Source of the DNA: Neotabrizicola shimadae
GTDB lineage: Bacteria; Pseudomonadota; Alphaproteobacteria; Rhodobacterales; Rhodobacteraceae
Direction: 5' to 3'
DNA: 64,000 nucleotides
Assembly (NCBI RefSeq): GCF_019623905.1
Contig: NZ_CP069371.1
Span: forward strand, 1 to 64,000
Shown in pieces: positions 28,171 to 36,703 of this stretch (position 1 is its first letter; each line of letters starts with the position of its first letter). A program made the translations under genes and the position numbers. Under the pieces are notes generated by a model. It was not told the origin of the DNA. It saw only the letters and a list, made by a program, of their open reading frames with translations, and did no database searches.

Positions 28171-29025
28171 TCAGGCCTTTGCTTTGCTGTCAGTGCCGAT
28201 AGCATCAACACGAGATTGGAGTGACATCCGGCTGAGCGACTCAAAAGGCAGCTCGACGAAGGTCATGATGCGGCGCCGCAGACCGGCGTAGGTCTGGGCA
28301 AAGACAAGAGCTTTCTCAGCGTCCGTTCCCGTTGCTTTCACCGGGTCTGGCAAGCCCCAATGGCCGGTGATGGGCTGACCCGGCCAGGGCGGACATTCCT
28401 CGGCCGCCGCTGTGTCGCAGACGGTGAAGACGAAATCCATCACGATCGCGCCGGGCTGTTGGAACTCCGAGATGTGCTTGGATCGCAGTAACGAGGTGTC
28501 ATGGCCGTTGCGCTTCAGGATTTCCAGCGCGAAGGGGTTCAACTCGGTGTTGGGGCGCGTTCCGGCAGAAAAGGCCTGGAACTTGCCCTTCCCCAGATCG
28601 CGGAGCAAAGCCTCTGCAAAGATCGAGCGGGCCGAGTTGCCTGAGCAGATGAAAAGCACGTCGAAGTCGGTGTCGGGGATATTCGGGTCCATTTGGGCGG
28701 CGTCCTTTGGTGGAAAGAGCAAGGGGGCAAGAAGATCGGGCCGGGCACGACCCACATCGAGGGCGAGGTAGCCAATCAATCCTTCGGTCGTGTCCAGATC
28801 GACGGCGTAATACAGGGACCGGCCAACCCGCGTGACCTGCACGAGGCCAGACGCCGTCAGGTCTGCCAGGTGGTGCGACAGCGTGTTCTGTTTCATCCCG
28901 AGCGCCTCGGCGATCTCGGTTGGCCGCACGCCCTGCGGGGCGAAGCGCATCAAGAGACGAAAGACAGCCATCCGACCGGGATGGCCGAGGGTGGCAAATG
29001 CGTGAGTGGCGCGATTCTGTTCCAT
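28171..29025 (-). CDS. arsC: ArsR-ArsC fusion: repressor domain plus LMW-type arsenate reductase
   Basis: This 284-residue fusion has an ArsR-type winged helix at residues 1-90 ([22 protein letters not shown]) joined by a linker to a low-molecular-weight phosphatase/arsenate reductase domain from about 120. The P-loop C127-SGNSAR-S carries the nucleophilic Cys; Cys203 and Cys211 could complete the disulfide relay. There is no cysteine in the first 126 residues, so the repressor domain lacks the usual As(III)-binding thiols. It heads the - strand operon with gap and arsJ. Confidence 0.88.
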   Translation of the reverse strand: MEQNRATHAFATLGHPGRMAVFRLLMRFAPQGVRPTEIAEALGMKQNTLSHHLADLTASGLVQVTRVGRSLYYAVDLDTTEGLIGYLALDVGRARPDLLAPLLFPPKDAAQMDPNIPDTDFDVLFICSGNSARSIFAEALLRDLGKGKFQAFSAGTRPNTELNPFALEILKRNGHDTSLLRSKHISEFQQPGAIVMDFVFTVCDTAAAEECPPWPGQPITGHWGLPDPVKATGTDAEKALVFAQTYAGLRRRIMTFVELPFESLSRMSLQSRVDAIGTDSKAKA

Positions 29026-29133
29026 AATTCCCGATTAAAGGAAGTAAAAGAGTGCGTCCAATGAAGGTTTCATGACAACCCGAGTCGGAATGCCTGGTTG
29101 ATTGATCCAGATCACAGCGGACATCGCCCGCTT

Positions 29134-29149
29134 ATGCGCAGATGCGCAT
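29134..29149 (+). promoter_or_regulatory. Putative ArsR operator, repeated ATGCGCA
   Basis: ATGCGCA occurs at 29134-29140 and again within the palindrome ATGCGCAT at 29142-29149, between the divergent ArsR-ArsC and ArsR genes. Dyads built on CGCAT/ATGCG are common in arsenic operator regions. Its position, 17 bases before the ATG at 29166, fits autorepression of the + strand operon. Confidence 0.5.
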
Positions 29150-29165
29150 GAAGTGGAGTTCCCTG

Positions 29166-29441
29166 ATGATCGTCTCAGTCCTTTCCGCCCTTGCCGAACC
29201 AACCCGTCTTGAGGCGATCCGTCTCCTGTCGGACGGCTCGGAGCATTGCGTCTGCGAACTCATGCGCAAGTTGGGCGCGACGCAAAGCCGGATGTCGCGG
29301 CACATGCAGGTGTTGAAGCAGGCGGGGCTGGTAGTAGACCGGCGGGATGCGCAATGGGTGCGCTACCGGATCAGGACTGATCTGCCGCCGCATCTACGCG
29401 CGCTGTTAACGGCGGCGTTGGTCGAAGAGGTGATGGCATGA
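29166..29441 (+). CDS. arsR: ArsR-family As(III)-responsive repressor (CxC type)
   Basis: This 91-residue ArsR/SmtB repressor has the helix-3 motif HCVCEL, giving C28-x-C30, the thiol pair used by E. coli-type ArsR to bind As(III). The recognition helix region is TQSRMSRHMQVLKQAG. The ATG at 29166, with GTGGAG upstream, is preferred over an in-frame start eight codons earlier. It overlaps the permease gene by four bases (ATGA) and should regulate it. Confidence 0.87.
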   Translation: MIVSVLSALAEPTRLEAIRLLSDGSEHCVCELMRKLGATQSRMSRHMQVLKQAGLVVDRRDAQWVRYRIRTDLPPHLRALLTAALVEEVMA

Positions 29442-30436
29442 ACCTCTTCACCTGGATGAACGACCAGCTTTTGCGGATGCTGTGGCTGTCCGATCTGGTG
29501 ACAGCCGGGGTTGAGGCGATCGGGCTGGACCCGGCCTCGCGCATTGGCGGCTCGGTGCAGTTCTTTGTCTATGACGTGATCAAGATCTTCATCCTGCTTT
29601 CGGTGCTGATCTTCGTCATCTCCTATGTGCAAAGCTATTTCCCGCCCGAACGCACGCGGCGCATCCTTGGCGGTCGGTCGGGGATCGGCGCAAACATCCT
29701 TGGCGCGCTTCTGGGCACCATCACGCCGTTCTGCTCCTGCTCCTCCATCCCGTTGTTCATCGGCTTTACCGCTGCCGGTTTGCCGCTTGGGGTGACGTTC
29801 TCATTCCTGATTTCTTCACCGCTCGTGGACATGGCCTCAGTCATCCTGCTCGCGTCGATCTTCAGCTGGCCCATCGCGCTGGCCTATGTCGGCGTAGGCC
29901 TCTTGGTGGCTATCATCGGCGGCACGATCATCGGCAAGCTGGGGATGGAGGATCAGGTCGCCGCCTTCGTTCGCAACGTGCCGGTCACGGATGCGGATGA
30001 GACGTTGAGCCGGGCCGAGCGCGTGGCCTTCGCCCGCGACCAGGTGCTCGATATCATCCACAAGGTCTGGCCCTATGTGCTGATCGGGGTCGGCATTGGT
30101 GCGGCCATCCACAACTGGGTTCCCGCAGAAACCATCAGTGCGTTGCTGGGGCAAGACAAATGGTGGGCGGTGCCGGTAGCTACGCTGATAGGCATCCCAA
30201 TGTACGCCGACATCTTCGGCACCCTACCGATTGCCGAGGCATTGGTGGGTAAAGGCGTGGGTCTGGGCACCGTTCTGGCCTTCATGATGGCGGTGACGGC
30301 GCTGTCGCTGCCCTCGCTGATCATGCTCAAACGCGTGGTCAAGCTGCCGCTACTGGCCACGTTCACCGGCGTGGTGACCGTGGGCATCCTTACCATCGGC
30401 TTCACCTTCAACGCCATCACTCACTGGTTCATCTGA
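29438..30436 (+). CDS. arsP: ArsP-like permease (DUF318 family)
   Basis: This 332-residue protein has about eight membrane segments and the hallmark TPFCSCSSIPLFIGFTAAG, with the conserved Cys-Ser-Cys-Ser of ArsP/DUF318 permeases. ArsP exports trivalent organoarsenicals such as methylarsenite. Coupling to a CxC-type arsR and to a small thioredoxin-like gene is the common arrangement. Some family members are linked to other metals, so the substrate is inferred from context. Confidence 0.85.
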   Translation: MNLFTWMNDQLLRMLWLSDLVTAGVEAIGLDPASRIGGSVQFFVYDVIKIFILLSVLIFVISYVQSYFPPERTRRILGGRSGIGANILGALLGTITPFCSCSSIPLFIGFTAAGLPLGVTFSFLISSPLVDMASVILLASIFSWPIALAYVGVGLLVAIIGGTIIGKLGMEDQVAAFVRNVPVTDADETLSRAERVAFARDQVLDIIHKVWPYVLIGVGIGAAIHNWVPAETISALLGQDKWWAVPVATLIGIPMYADIFGTLPIAEALVGKGVGLGTVLAFMMAVTALSLPSLIMLKRVVKLPLLATFTGVVTVGILTIGFTFNAITHWFI

Positions 30437-30447
30437 TAGGACAGATC

Positions 30448-30675
30448 ATGATCATCAAGATCCTCGGCTCAGGCTGCAAGAAATGCGTGACATTGGGCGA
30501 GAACGCCAAGGCCGCAGCTGTTGCGGCGGGCAAGGACGCCCAGATCGTCAAGGTCACCGACTTTGCCGAAATCGCAGCCTATGGCATCATGTCCACGCCC
30601 GGCCTGGTCGTGGATGAAAAAGTGCTGTCCGCGGGCAAGGTGCTGACCGCCGAAGAAATCGGACGCCTGCTGTGA
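30448..30675 (+). CDS. Small thioredoxin-fold protein with CxxC
   Basis: This 75-residue protein has a thioredoxin-like fold of the small redox-active disulfide family. It carries the active site GCKKC near the N-terminus and a cis-proline region (MSTPGLVVDEK). Proteins of this size are regularly coded next to DUF318 permeases and may keep substrate or permease thiols reduced. It is 11 bases after the permease gene and overlaps the OsmC gene. Confidence 0.82.
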   Translation: MIIKILGSGCKKCVTLGENAKAAAVAAGKDAQIVKVTDFAEIAAYGIMSTPGLVVDEKVLSAGKVLTAEEIGRLL

Positions 30676-31076
30676 CGGAGTATCGTGTATCTGCCCGCCG
30701 CATCGACAGCCACGGCAGCATTGCGGTGGCTAAGGAGGCCGAGATGGTGCTGGACACCGACATGGCCGGGCGGCGTGATGCGATGAACCCGGTCGAACTG
30801 CTGCTGTCAGCCCTTGCCGCCTGCATGCTGAAAGGGATCGAGCGGGTGACACCGATGCTGGCCTTCCAGATCGAGGGTGCAGAGGTTGCGTTGGAGGCGA
30901 TCCGCCAGGACGCGCCACCCAAGCTGACGCTGATCCGCTATCAGATCACCGTGGACAGTCCCGAGACGGATCAGCGGTTGGAACTCTTGCATCGCAACAT
31001 CCTGAAATACGGCACCATCTCGAACACGCTGTCCGGGGCGGTGCCAATGGAAGGCACGTTGACCCGAAAGGTCTGA
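30672..31076 (+). CDS. OsmC-family protein
   Basis: This 134-residue protein fits the OsmC/Ohr fold: a short strand-rich start, then NPVELLLSALAACMLKGIERV with the conserved Cys in the central helix, and a C-terminal HRNILKYGTISNTL. OsmC-type proteins reduce organic peroxides through paired cysteines; only one Cys is obvious here. The GTG start overlaps the thioredoxin-like gene by four bases (GTGA), so it belongs to the same arsR-controlled operon. Confidence 0.82.
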   Translation: MTEYRVSARRIDSHGSIAVAKEAEMVLDTDMAGRRDAMNPVELLLSALAACMLKGIERVTPMLAFQIEGAEVALEAIRQDAPPKLTLIRYQITVDSPETDQRLELLHRNILKYGTISNTLSGAVPMEGTLTRKV

Positions 31077-31827
31077 CCAAATGGCCCACGATCATGACCA
31101 CAGCCCGTCCGCCGATCTTGGTCCTGCGTTCCGCTGGGCCGTTGGCCTGAACGCGGCCTACGTTCTCGTGGAAGGTTCTGCGGGCTGGATTACGGGATCG
31201 CTCGCCCTTTTGGCCGACGCGGCGCACAACCTGACGGATGTGGCCGGGCTACTGATCGCCTGGGGGGCTGCGGTGCTGGCCAAGCGGGTGGTGACGGCGC
31301 GGCATACCTGGGGTCTGGGGCGGGCCACGATCCTTGCAGCGCTGTTCAACGCCATCGCCATTCTGGTGGGTGTCGGTGCGGTGACTTGGGAGGCGGTGCA
31401 GCGGCTGTCTGACCCAGTCGCCGTGCCCGGCCTGACGGTGATGCTGGTCGCCCTGATCGGGATCGGGGTGAACACCGGCTCTGCGCTCTTGTTCATGTCT
31501 TCGCGCAAGGGCGATCTGAACGCGAAGGGCGCGTTCCTGCACATGGCGGCAGATGCGGCGGTTTCGGGCGCCGTGGTGCTGGCGGCGGCCGGGATCATGT
31601 TCACCGGATGGGATTGGCTTGACTCTGCCGTGGCCATCGCGGTCAGCCTGCTGATCGCTGTCACCGCAGCCGGATTGTTCCGTGAAGCCCTGCACCTAAG
31701 CCTTGACGGGGTACCGTTCGAGATTGACCGTGCCGCCATTGCCGATTTGAGCTACCCCCTGAAAATCGGACAGTGACGGAAGCTACGATCTGAGGTCTGC
31801 TGATCCCCAATTCGAGGGGATCAGAAT

Positions 31828-32127
31828 ATGTCGAAACGCAGGAACCATGATGCGGCGTTCAAGGCCCGTGTTGCGCTGGAGGCGCTGAAGGGCGAGCGGA
31901 CGGTTTCGGAATTGGCGACCGCTTATGAGGTCCACCCGACGATGATCCACCAGTGGAAGAAGGCGCTGCTGGAAGGTGCCGCAGGCATCTTCGAGCGTGG
32001 CGGTCAGGCGGCGGCCACCGCCGAGATTGCTGAGGAAACTGTCCGTGATCTGCATGCCAAGATCGGAGAGCTGGCGGTCGCCAACGATTTTTTGTCACGA
32101 AAGCTCAAGCCCTGGACCGGGAAGTGA
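31828..32127 (+). CDS. IS3-family transposase OrfA
   Basis: This 99-residue protein has a helix-turn-helix start (RRNHDAAFKARVALEALKGERTVSELATAYEVHPTMI is its DNA-binding part) and a leucine-zipper-like C-terminal region. It binds the IS ends. Near its 3' end the in-frame heptamer T TTT TTG (in GAT TTT TTG) could promote -1 frameshifting; after it, the -1 frame is open into orfB, giving the OrfAB transposase. Confidence 0.9.
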   Translation: MSKRRNHDAAFKARVALEALKGERTVSELATAYEVHPTMIHQWKKALLEGAAGIFERGGQAAATAEIAEETVRDLHAKIGELAVANDFLSRKLKPWTGK

Positions 32128-32978
32128 GGCGTGGCATGATTGAGCGAACCCACCCCCAGTTGTCGGTCGGGGAGCAATGCCGCCTGCTGTCGATCTCGCG
32201 GTCGTCGTTTTACTATGCACCGCAGGGCGAGACGGCGATGAACCTTGACCTGATGTTGAAGGTCGACAAGCAGTTTCTGGACACGCCGTTCTACGGCGTC
32301 CGGCAAATGACATGGCACCTGCAGAACGAGGGTCATGCCGTGAATGAGAAGCGCATCCGGCGACTGATGCGCCTTATGCGACTGATGCCGATCTACCAAA
32401 AACCCAATACCAGCAAGCCTGCGAAGGGCCACACGACCTACCCCTACCTGCTGGGCGGGCTGCGGATTGATCGTCCCAATCAAGTCTGGTGCGCCGACAT
32501 CACATATCTGCCGATGCGCAAAGGGTTCCTTTATCTGGTGGCCATCATGGACTGGTTCACGCGCAAGGTGCTGGCCTGGCGTATCTCGAATACGCTGGAG
32601 GCAGACTTCTGCGTGGAGGCGCTGAACGATGCCATCCACAAGTTCGGCCCGCCCGAGATCATGAATACCGACCAGGGCAGCCAGTTCACATCCTTCGACT
32701 GGACGGATCGCTTGAAGCGGGCCAAGATCAAGATATCAATGGACGGCAAAGCCCGGTATCTGGACAACATCTTCATCGAGCGTCTCTGGCGGTCCCTGAA
32801 ATACGAATGCGTCTATCTGCACGCCTGGGAAACTGGGTCACAGACCCGGGCTGGCGTCGGACGCTGGATCACCTTCTACAACCACCTTCGGCCCCATGCC
32901 GCCCATGGCGGTCAACCGCCCGCTATGGTCTACTTCAACGCAACCAAAACCGATCAGCAGGTGCAGGCCGTAGCTTAA
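32124..32978 (+). CDS. IS3-family transposase OrfB (DDE integrase domain)
   Basis: This 284-residue protein has an HTH_21 region followed by the rve integrase core. The DDE residues are visible as the Asp in WCADITYLP, the Asp in NTDQGSQFTS and the Glu in IERLWRSLKYE. It lies in the -1 frame relative to OrfA and overlaps it by four bases. No internal stop is seen, so the element is probably still active. Confidence 0.93.
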   Translation: MRRGMIERTHPQLSVGEQCRLLSISRSSFYYAPQGETAMNLDLMLKVDKQFLDTPFYGVRQMTWHLQNEGHAVNEKRIRRLMRLMRLMPIYQKPNTSKPAKGHTTYPYLLGGLRIDRPNQVWCADITYLPMRKGFLYLVAIMDWFTRKVLAWRISNTLEADFCVEALNDAIHKFGPPEIMNTDQGSQFTSFDWTDRLKRAKIKISMDGKARYLDNIFIERLWRSLKYECVYLHAWETGSQTRAGVGRWITFYNHLRPHAAHGGQPPAMVYFNATKTDQQVQAVA

Positions 32979-33302
32979 ATCAACACGGAAACTGTCCAAG
33001 ACTTGGGGAGTAGCTCAATTGGCTGGGGCGACAGGACGGTGTGCAAAGCCTGCACGATTTGCACATCTGGCCGCTGTCCACCACGCGCACCGCGCTGGCC
33101 GTGCATCTGGTCTGGCAGGGCTCCGACCCCGACGCCTTCCTTGATCGGGTGACGGATGCCTTAGCCAAGACGCATGGCATCGCTAATGTCACCTTGCAAC
33201 TGGAGCGCAACCCCTGCGACAGGGCGCATGCCGATTTTTCATCCTGATTGGGCAACTGCATCCGGCATCAGATCCTGGCGACGGCGACACCGATTTCGCA
33301 CT

Positions 33303-33845
33303 CTAACCAGCGTCTTGTCGTTTTGACAATTCGCGGTAAAGCGCCTCTCGGGTGACGCCCAACGTCTCGGCTAGTGTGGACCATTGGCCCTTGGGCGGCA
33401 GGGCTTTACCACCGGCCAGCCAAGCCTCCAGCCGTTCTTCGACCGTGCGCATGGAACGGATGGCCGCGTTCAGACGTGATCCTTGCAAGCCATGTGCCAA
33501 ACTTGCCGCCCAAGCCTTTGCCCAATCAGGGCTGGCATCCAGCCGGGCGCGAAACGTTCCCAAGGCAATGGACTGCACTTGCGCAGGGCAGGCTGCGGTT
33601 CCGTCGCAGTGATAGGCATTCGAATAGGCGGAGGCCTCGGCCAGAACAGCCCCGGTTCCCGCGCGGTGAAGCAGAATGCGCAGGCCGGATTGGGTGTGGC
33701 GGATCAGATCAACCTGACCTTCGGTGACCAGAAACATCGAACGAACCGGCGCTCCGGTCAGAAACAGGGACTCATCCCGGGCCAAGGTCCGGGAAAAACC
33801 GCCGTCGAAAAGGGGGAAAAGATCATCTGGCATGATCGCGATCAT
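33303..33845 (-). CDS. Crp/Fnr-family transcription regulator
   Basis: This 180-residue protein has an N-terminal cyclic nucleotide-binding-like domain (LFLTGAPVRSMFLVTEGQVDLIRHTQSGLR is its beta-roll part) and a C-terminal HTH (STLAETLGVTREALYRELSKR). It is shorter than classical Crp (about 210 residues). The two Cys in YHCDGTAACPAQ could be redox- or metal-sensitive but do not form an FNR cluster pattern. It is divergent from the His/Met-rich gene at 33904, 58 bases away, which it may control. Confidence 0.8.
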   Translation of the reverse strand: MIAIMPDDLFPLFDGGFSRTLARDESLFLTGAPVRSMFLVTEGQVDLIRHTQSGLRILLHRAGTGAVLAEASAYSNAYHCDGTAACPAQVQSIALGTFRARLDASPDWAKAWAASLAHGLQGSRLNAAIRSMRTVEERLEAWLAGGKALPPKGQWSTLAETLGVTREALYRELSKRQDAG

Positions 33846-33903
33846 ATGCTCCTGTGGTGTGATCTGTCATGGGTTTGTGCAATGACGAAGTGGAGCGTGT
33901 GGA

Positions 33904-34506
33904 ATGGCGATACTGAACAGCAAGGGGCGCAAGGCGGCGGCTGCACTGGTGGTGGTTGCGGTGCTGGCAGGTGGCGCGATCTATCTGCGCGGCCCCGCCA
34001 TGGCGCAGATGATGGGCCATATGCACGGCGGGCAGCATGGGCACGGCATGGACGGCACCGGCCATGACGAGGTCAACATGCCCGGCTTGCGGGGCGAAAA
34101 CGCCAGCCCTGAAGAAAGTGCCGAACTTGGGGTGATGTTTCGCAATTTTGAGTCCTTCACCCGCGAAGTGACCAACCTGCCCGACGGCATCCGCACCGTC
34201 ACAAGGTCTTCTGACCCCAAGGTGATGGCCAATCTGGTCAGCCATGTAACTGGCATGATCGGCCGGGTTGAAAACCTGGATGATCCGAAAATCTTCATCC
34301 AAAGCCCGACGCTGGACATCTTTTTTCAACGCGGCGACAAGATCACCTCGGAAATCGAGGTCACCGACGAGGGCATTGTGGTCGTTCAGACCTCGACCGA
34401 TCCCGAAGTGGTAACCGCCTTGCAGGTTCATGCCGCCGAGGTCTCGGACATGGCTGCGCGCGGCATGCTGGCGGTGCATGAGAAGATGATGCAGCAGGGC
34501 GGCTGA
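33904..34506 (+). CDS. Exported His/Met-rich protein, unknown function
   Basis: This 200-residue protein has an N-terminal membrane anchor or signal (ALVVVAVLAGGAIYLRG) followed by a His/Met/Gly-rich stretch (MAQMMGHMHGGQHGHGMDG) that looks like a soft-metal binding site, then a mixed alpha/beta domain of about 130 residues that I do not recognise. It stands between a divergent Crp/Fnr gene and a convergent arsH, inside a metalloid/metal island, so periplasmic metal (Cu, Zn, Cd) handling is plausible but unproven. Confidence 0.6.
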   Translation: MAILNSKGRKAAAALVVVAVLAGGAIYLRGPAMAQMMGHMHGGQHGHGMDGTGHDEVNMPGLRGENASPEESAELGVMFRNFESFTREVTNLPDGIRTVTRSSDPKVMANLVSHVTGMIGRVENLDDPKIFIQSPTLDIFFQRGDKITSEIEVTDEGIVVVQTSTDPEVVTALQVHAAEVSDMAARGMLAVHEKMMQQGG

Positions 34507-34517
34507 CCCATCTCGGG

Positions 34518-35234
34518 TCAAGTCGCGGCCGACAGGTTCACCCGCTTCATCAACGCCTCAGCGCTTTCCTTGCGTTCGGAATAGCGGTCGACAAGGTAAT
34601 CCGCCCGGTCCCGGGTCAGCAGGGTGAACTTCATCAGCTCCTCCATGACATCGACAATCCGATCGTAGAGCGGCGAAGGGTGCATCCTGCCTTCGGCGTC
34701 GAACTCCTGAAACGCTTTCGGGATCGAGGATTGGTTGGGAATGGTGATCAGTCGCATCCAGCGCCCCAGAATGCGCATCTGGTTGACCGCGTTGAAGCTT
34801 TGGGACCCGCCCGAGACCTGCATCACCGCCAGTGTCTTGCCTTGGGTTGGACGCACCGCACCGTCGGAAAGCGGAATCCAGTCGATCTGCGTCTTCATCA
34901 GTCCGGTCATCGCGCCGTGACGTTCGGGCGAGGACCACACCATTCCCTCGCTCCATGCCACCAAATCGCGCAACTCGCGGACCTTGGGGTGCGTCGCGTT
35001 CACACCGTCATCGACAAGCGGCAGGCCGGACGGGTTGAAGAACCGCACCTCCGCCCCAAGCCGCGTCAGGATGCGCCCGGCCTCCTCACCCGATAGTCGG
35101 CTGAAACTGCGCGGGCGAAGCGAGCCATAGAGGATCAGGATGCGCGGGGCATGAGTTTTGTGCTGCGGGGTCATCAGCGCCGCCTCGTCAATGCCCGTTA
35201 ACAGCGCGTCTTCGATATTGGGCGTATCGGTCAT
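34518..35234 (-). CDS. arsH: ArsH, NADPH-dependent FMN oxidoreductase
   Basis: This 238-residue protein is of typical ArsH length. It has the flavodoxin-like FMN loop [17 protein letters not shown], the [21 protein letters not shown] segment and the [21 protein letters not shown] motif diagnostic of ArsH. ArsH oxidises trivalent organoarsenicals and reduces quinones or metals with NADPH. Its start overlaps the acr3 end by four bases, so it belongs to the arsR-acr3-arsH operon. Confidence 0.92.
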   Translation of the reverse strand: MTDTPNIEDALLTGIDEAALMTPQHKTHAPRILILYGSLRPRSFSRLSGEEAGRILTRLGAEVRFFNPSGLPLVDDGVNATHPKVRELRDLVAWSEGMVWSSPERHGAMTGLMKTQIDWIPLSDGAVRPTQGKTLAVMQVSGGSQSFNAVNQMRILGRWMRLITIPNQSSIPKAFQEFDAEGRMHPSPLYDRIVDVMEELMKFTLLTRDRADYLVDRYSERKESAEALMKRVNLSAAT

Positions 35235-36250
35235 TCTGGGAACCTGTCGCGGGTGCGGTTGGCAAAGGCTACGAGCGACAGCATCACCGGCACTTCGACA
35301 AGGACGCCGACCACCGTGGCCAACGCAGCACCGGAGTTGAGACCGAAAAGGCCGATGGCCACTGCCACGGCCAACTCAAAGAAGTTCGACGTCCCGATCA
35401 GCGCGCAAGGAGCCGCCACCCTGTGCGGCAGCTTCCACGCAAAAGCCCAAGCATACCCGAGCGCGAAGATGCCATAGGACTGAATGATGATCGGCACGGC
35501 GATCAGGGCAATCAGCAGGGGCTCTGCGATGATCACCGGCCCTTGGAACCCGAACAGAAGCACTACAGTCAGGAGGAGCCCGAGAACTGAGGCTGGCTTG
35601 ATCCGGGTGTTAAAGGCGCTGACGGCCGCCTCACCCCCGCGCAACATCAGGGCGCGCCGCGTGAGTGCCCCAGCGATCAGTGGGATGACAATGTAGAGAA
35701 CGACGGACAAGATCAGCGTCTCCCAAGGGACGTTGATATCGGTCACTCCCAAGAGGAAGGCCACGATGGGAGCGAAGGCCACCACCATGACGAGGTCATT
35801 CACACTGACCTGCACCAGCGTGTAGTTCGGGTCGCCCTCGGTCAGCTGCGACCAGATAAAGACCATCGCGGTGCAGGGGGCTGCGCCCAAGAGGATCAGG
35901 CCTGCAATGTATTCCGGGGCCTTAGCCGGGTCGATTAGACCAGCAAAGAGGTGGTTGAAGAACAGCACGCCAAGGGCGGCCATGGTGAACGGCTTGATCA
36001 GCCAATTGATGACCAGCGTGATGACCAGCCCCTTTGGCCTGCGTCCGACGTCCTTCAGCGACCCGAAGTCGATGGCGATCATCATCGGATATACCATCGC
36101 CCAGATGAGTATCGCCACGACAAGATTGACCGAGGCGTATTCAAGACCGGCCAGGGCAGCGAACAGTTCGGGCATCAGGTTGCCCAAGAGCAGGCCCGCA
36201 AGAATGCACAGGGCGACCCAAAGGGTCAGCCAGCGTTCGAAGAGACTCAT
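35231..36250 (-). CDS. acr3: Acr3-family arsenite efflux permease
   Basis: This 339-residue protein has ten hydrophobic segments. The conserved Acr3 Cys lies in [15 protein letters not shown], and other family stretches are [24 protein letters not shown] and [15 protein letters not shown]. It extrudes As(III) from the cytoplasm using the proton motive force. It is coupled to arsR upstream and arsH downstream by four-base overlaps. Confidence 0.94.
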   Translation of the reverse strand: MSLFERWLTLWVALCILAGLLLGNLMPELFAALAGLEYASVNLVVAILIWAMVYPMMIAIDFGSLKDVGRRPKGLVITLVINWLIKPFTMAALGVLFFNHLFAGLIDPAKAPEYIAGLILLGAAPCTAMVFIWSQLTEGDPNYTLVQVSVNDLVMVVAFAPIVAFLLGVTDINVPWETLILSVVLYIVIPLIAGALTRRALMLRGGEAAVSAFNTRIKPASVLGLLLTVVLLFGFQGPVIIAEPLLIALIAVPIIIQSYGIFALGYAWAFAWKLPHRVAAPCALIGTSNFFELAVAVAIGLFGLNSGAALATVVGVLVEVPVMLSLVAFANRTRDRFPE

Positions 36251-36570
36251 GCGTTTTCCCTCGCACCTGGAATGCAGCAGGCTCCATTGGGTGGTGGGGT
36301 CAGGCCCATGATCAGTTCGGCAAGCGGGGCGAGTGCGGCCGGGTTCAGCGCGTAGCAGACCCGCGGTCCGTCAATCTCGCCGGTGATCACGCCCGCAGCC
36401 TTCAAGATGCGGAGATGCTCTGACACCGTCGATTGCGCCAGACCGACCGCCCCGACGATCTCGCCGCCAATACATCCGGGCGTCGCCTGAAGCAGGCGGA
36501 GGATCCGGATACGTGCCGGATGCGCAAGCGCTTTCGCCAAAGCGGCGGTGGTCGTTTCGTCTGTTGCCAT
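36247..36570 (-). CDS. arsR: ArsR-family repressor of acr3-arsH
   Basis: This 107-residue ArsR/SmtB protein has recognition helix [16 protein letters not shown]. Its possible As(III) thiols are Cys33, Cys72 and the C-terminal pair Cys98-Cys99, a different layout from the two other ArsR proteins in this island. The ATG at 36570 ([20 protein letters not shown]) is favoured over an in-frame ATG five codons earlier. It overlaps the acr3 start by four bases and should autoregulate. Confidence 0.87.
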   Translation of the reverse strand: MATDETTTAALAKALAHPARIRILRLLQATPGCIGGEIVGAVGLAQSTVSEHLRILKAAGVITGEIDGPRVCYALNPAALAPLAELIMGLTPPPNGACCIPGARENA

Positions 36571-36603
36571 CTTGACGCTTTCCAAGCCGATCCGTTTCCG
36601 TAT

Positions 36604-36619
36604 ATCGTCGATTTACGAT
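36604..36619 (-). promoter_or_regulatory. Putative ArsR operator upstream of arsR-acr3-arsH
   Basis: ATCGT (36604-36608) and ACGAT (36615-36619) form an inverted repeat with a six-base spacer in an AT-rich pocket 34 bases before the arsR start. The position suits an autoregulatory ArsR operator. It could also affect the divergent aioX gene. Confidence 0.45.
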
Positions 36620-36703
36620 TTCGTGCGCCATAGGACAAGCTTGTTCAAGGATGCAGGACATCAAAGTTGGTGCGAGGGGAGACGCGCCGCGAGGAGGACA
36701 GAG

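Larger units (their letters stand above)
31748..33017 (+). mobile_element. Intact IS3-family insertion sequence, 1270 bp
   Basis: The element is bounded by imperfect inverted repeats starting TGAGCTAC (31748-31774 and, reversed, 33017-32991; 20 of 27 positions match) and flanked by a 3-base target duplication ATT (31745-31747 and 33018-33020). It carries orfA and orfB with an apparent -1 frameshift window. The clean ends, intact ORFs and exact duplication suggest a recent insertion. The target is the CDF gene. Confidence 0.93.
31081..33247 (+). pseudogene. CDF metal exporter split by an IS3-family insertion
   Basis: The 5' part (31081-31747) encodes the first about 222 residues of a cation diffusion facilitator: His-rich start, about six membrane segments, and the metal-site motif DAAHNLTD. 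The reading then runs into the IS and stops after a few foreign codons. The 3' part resumes at 33021 and encodes LHDLHIWPLSTTRTALAVHLV, the typical CDF cytoplasmic domain, ending at 33247. Removing the IS and one 3-base duplication joins the halves in frame (AIAD-WLGRQDG) into a 297-residue protein. It probably exported Zn, Cd or Co. It is the last gene of the arsR-permease operon. Confidence 0.9.
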
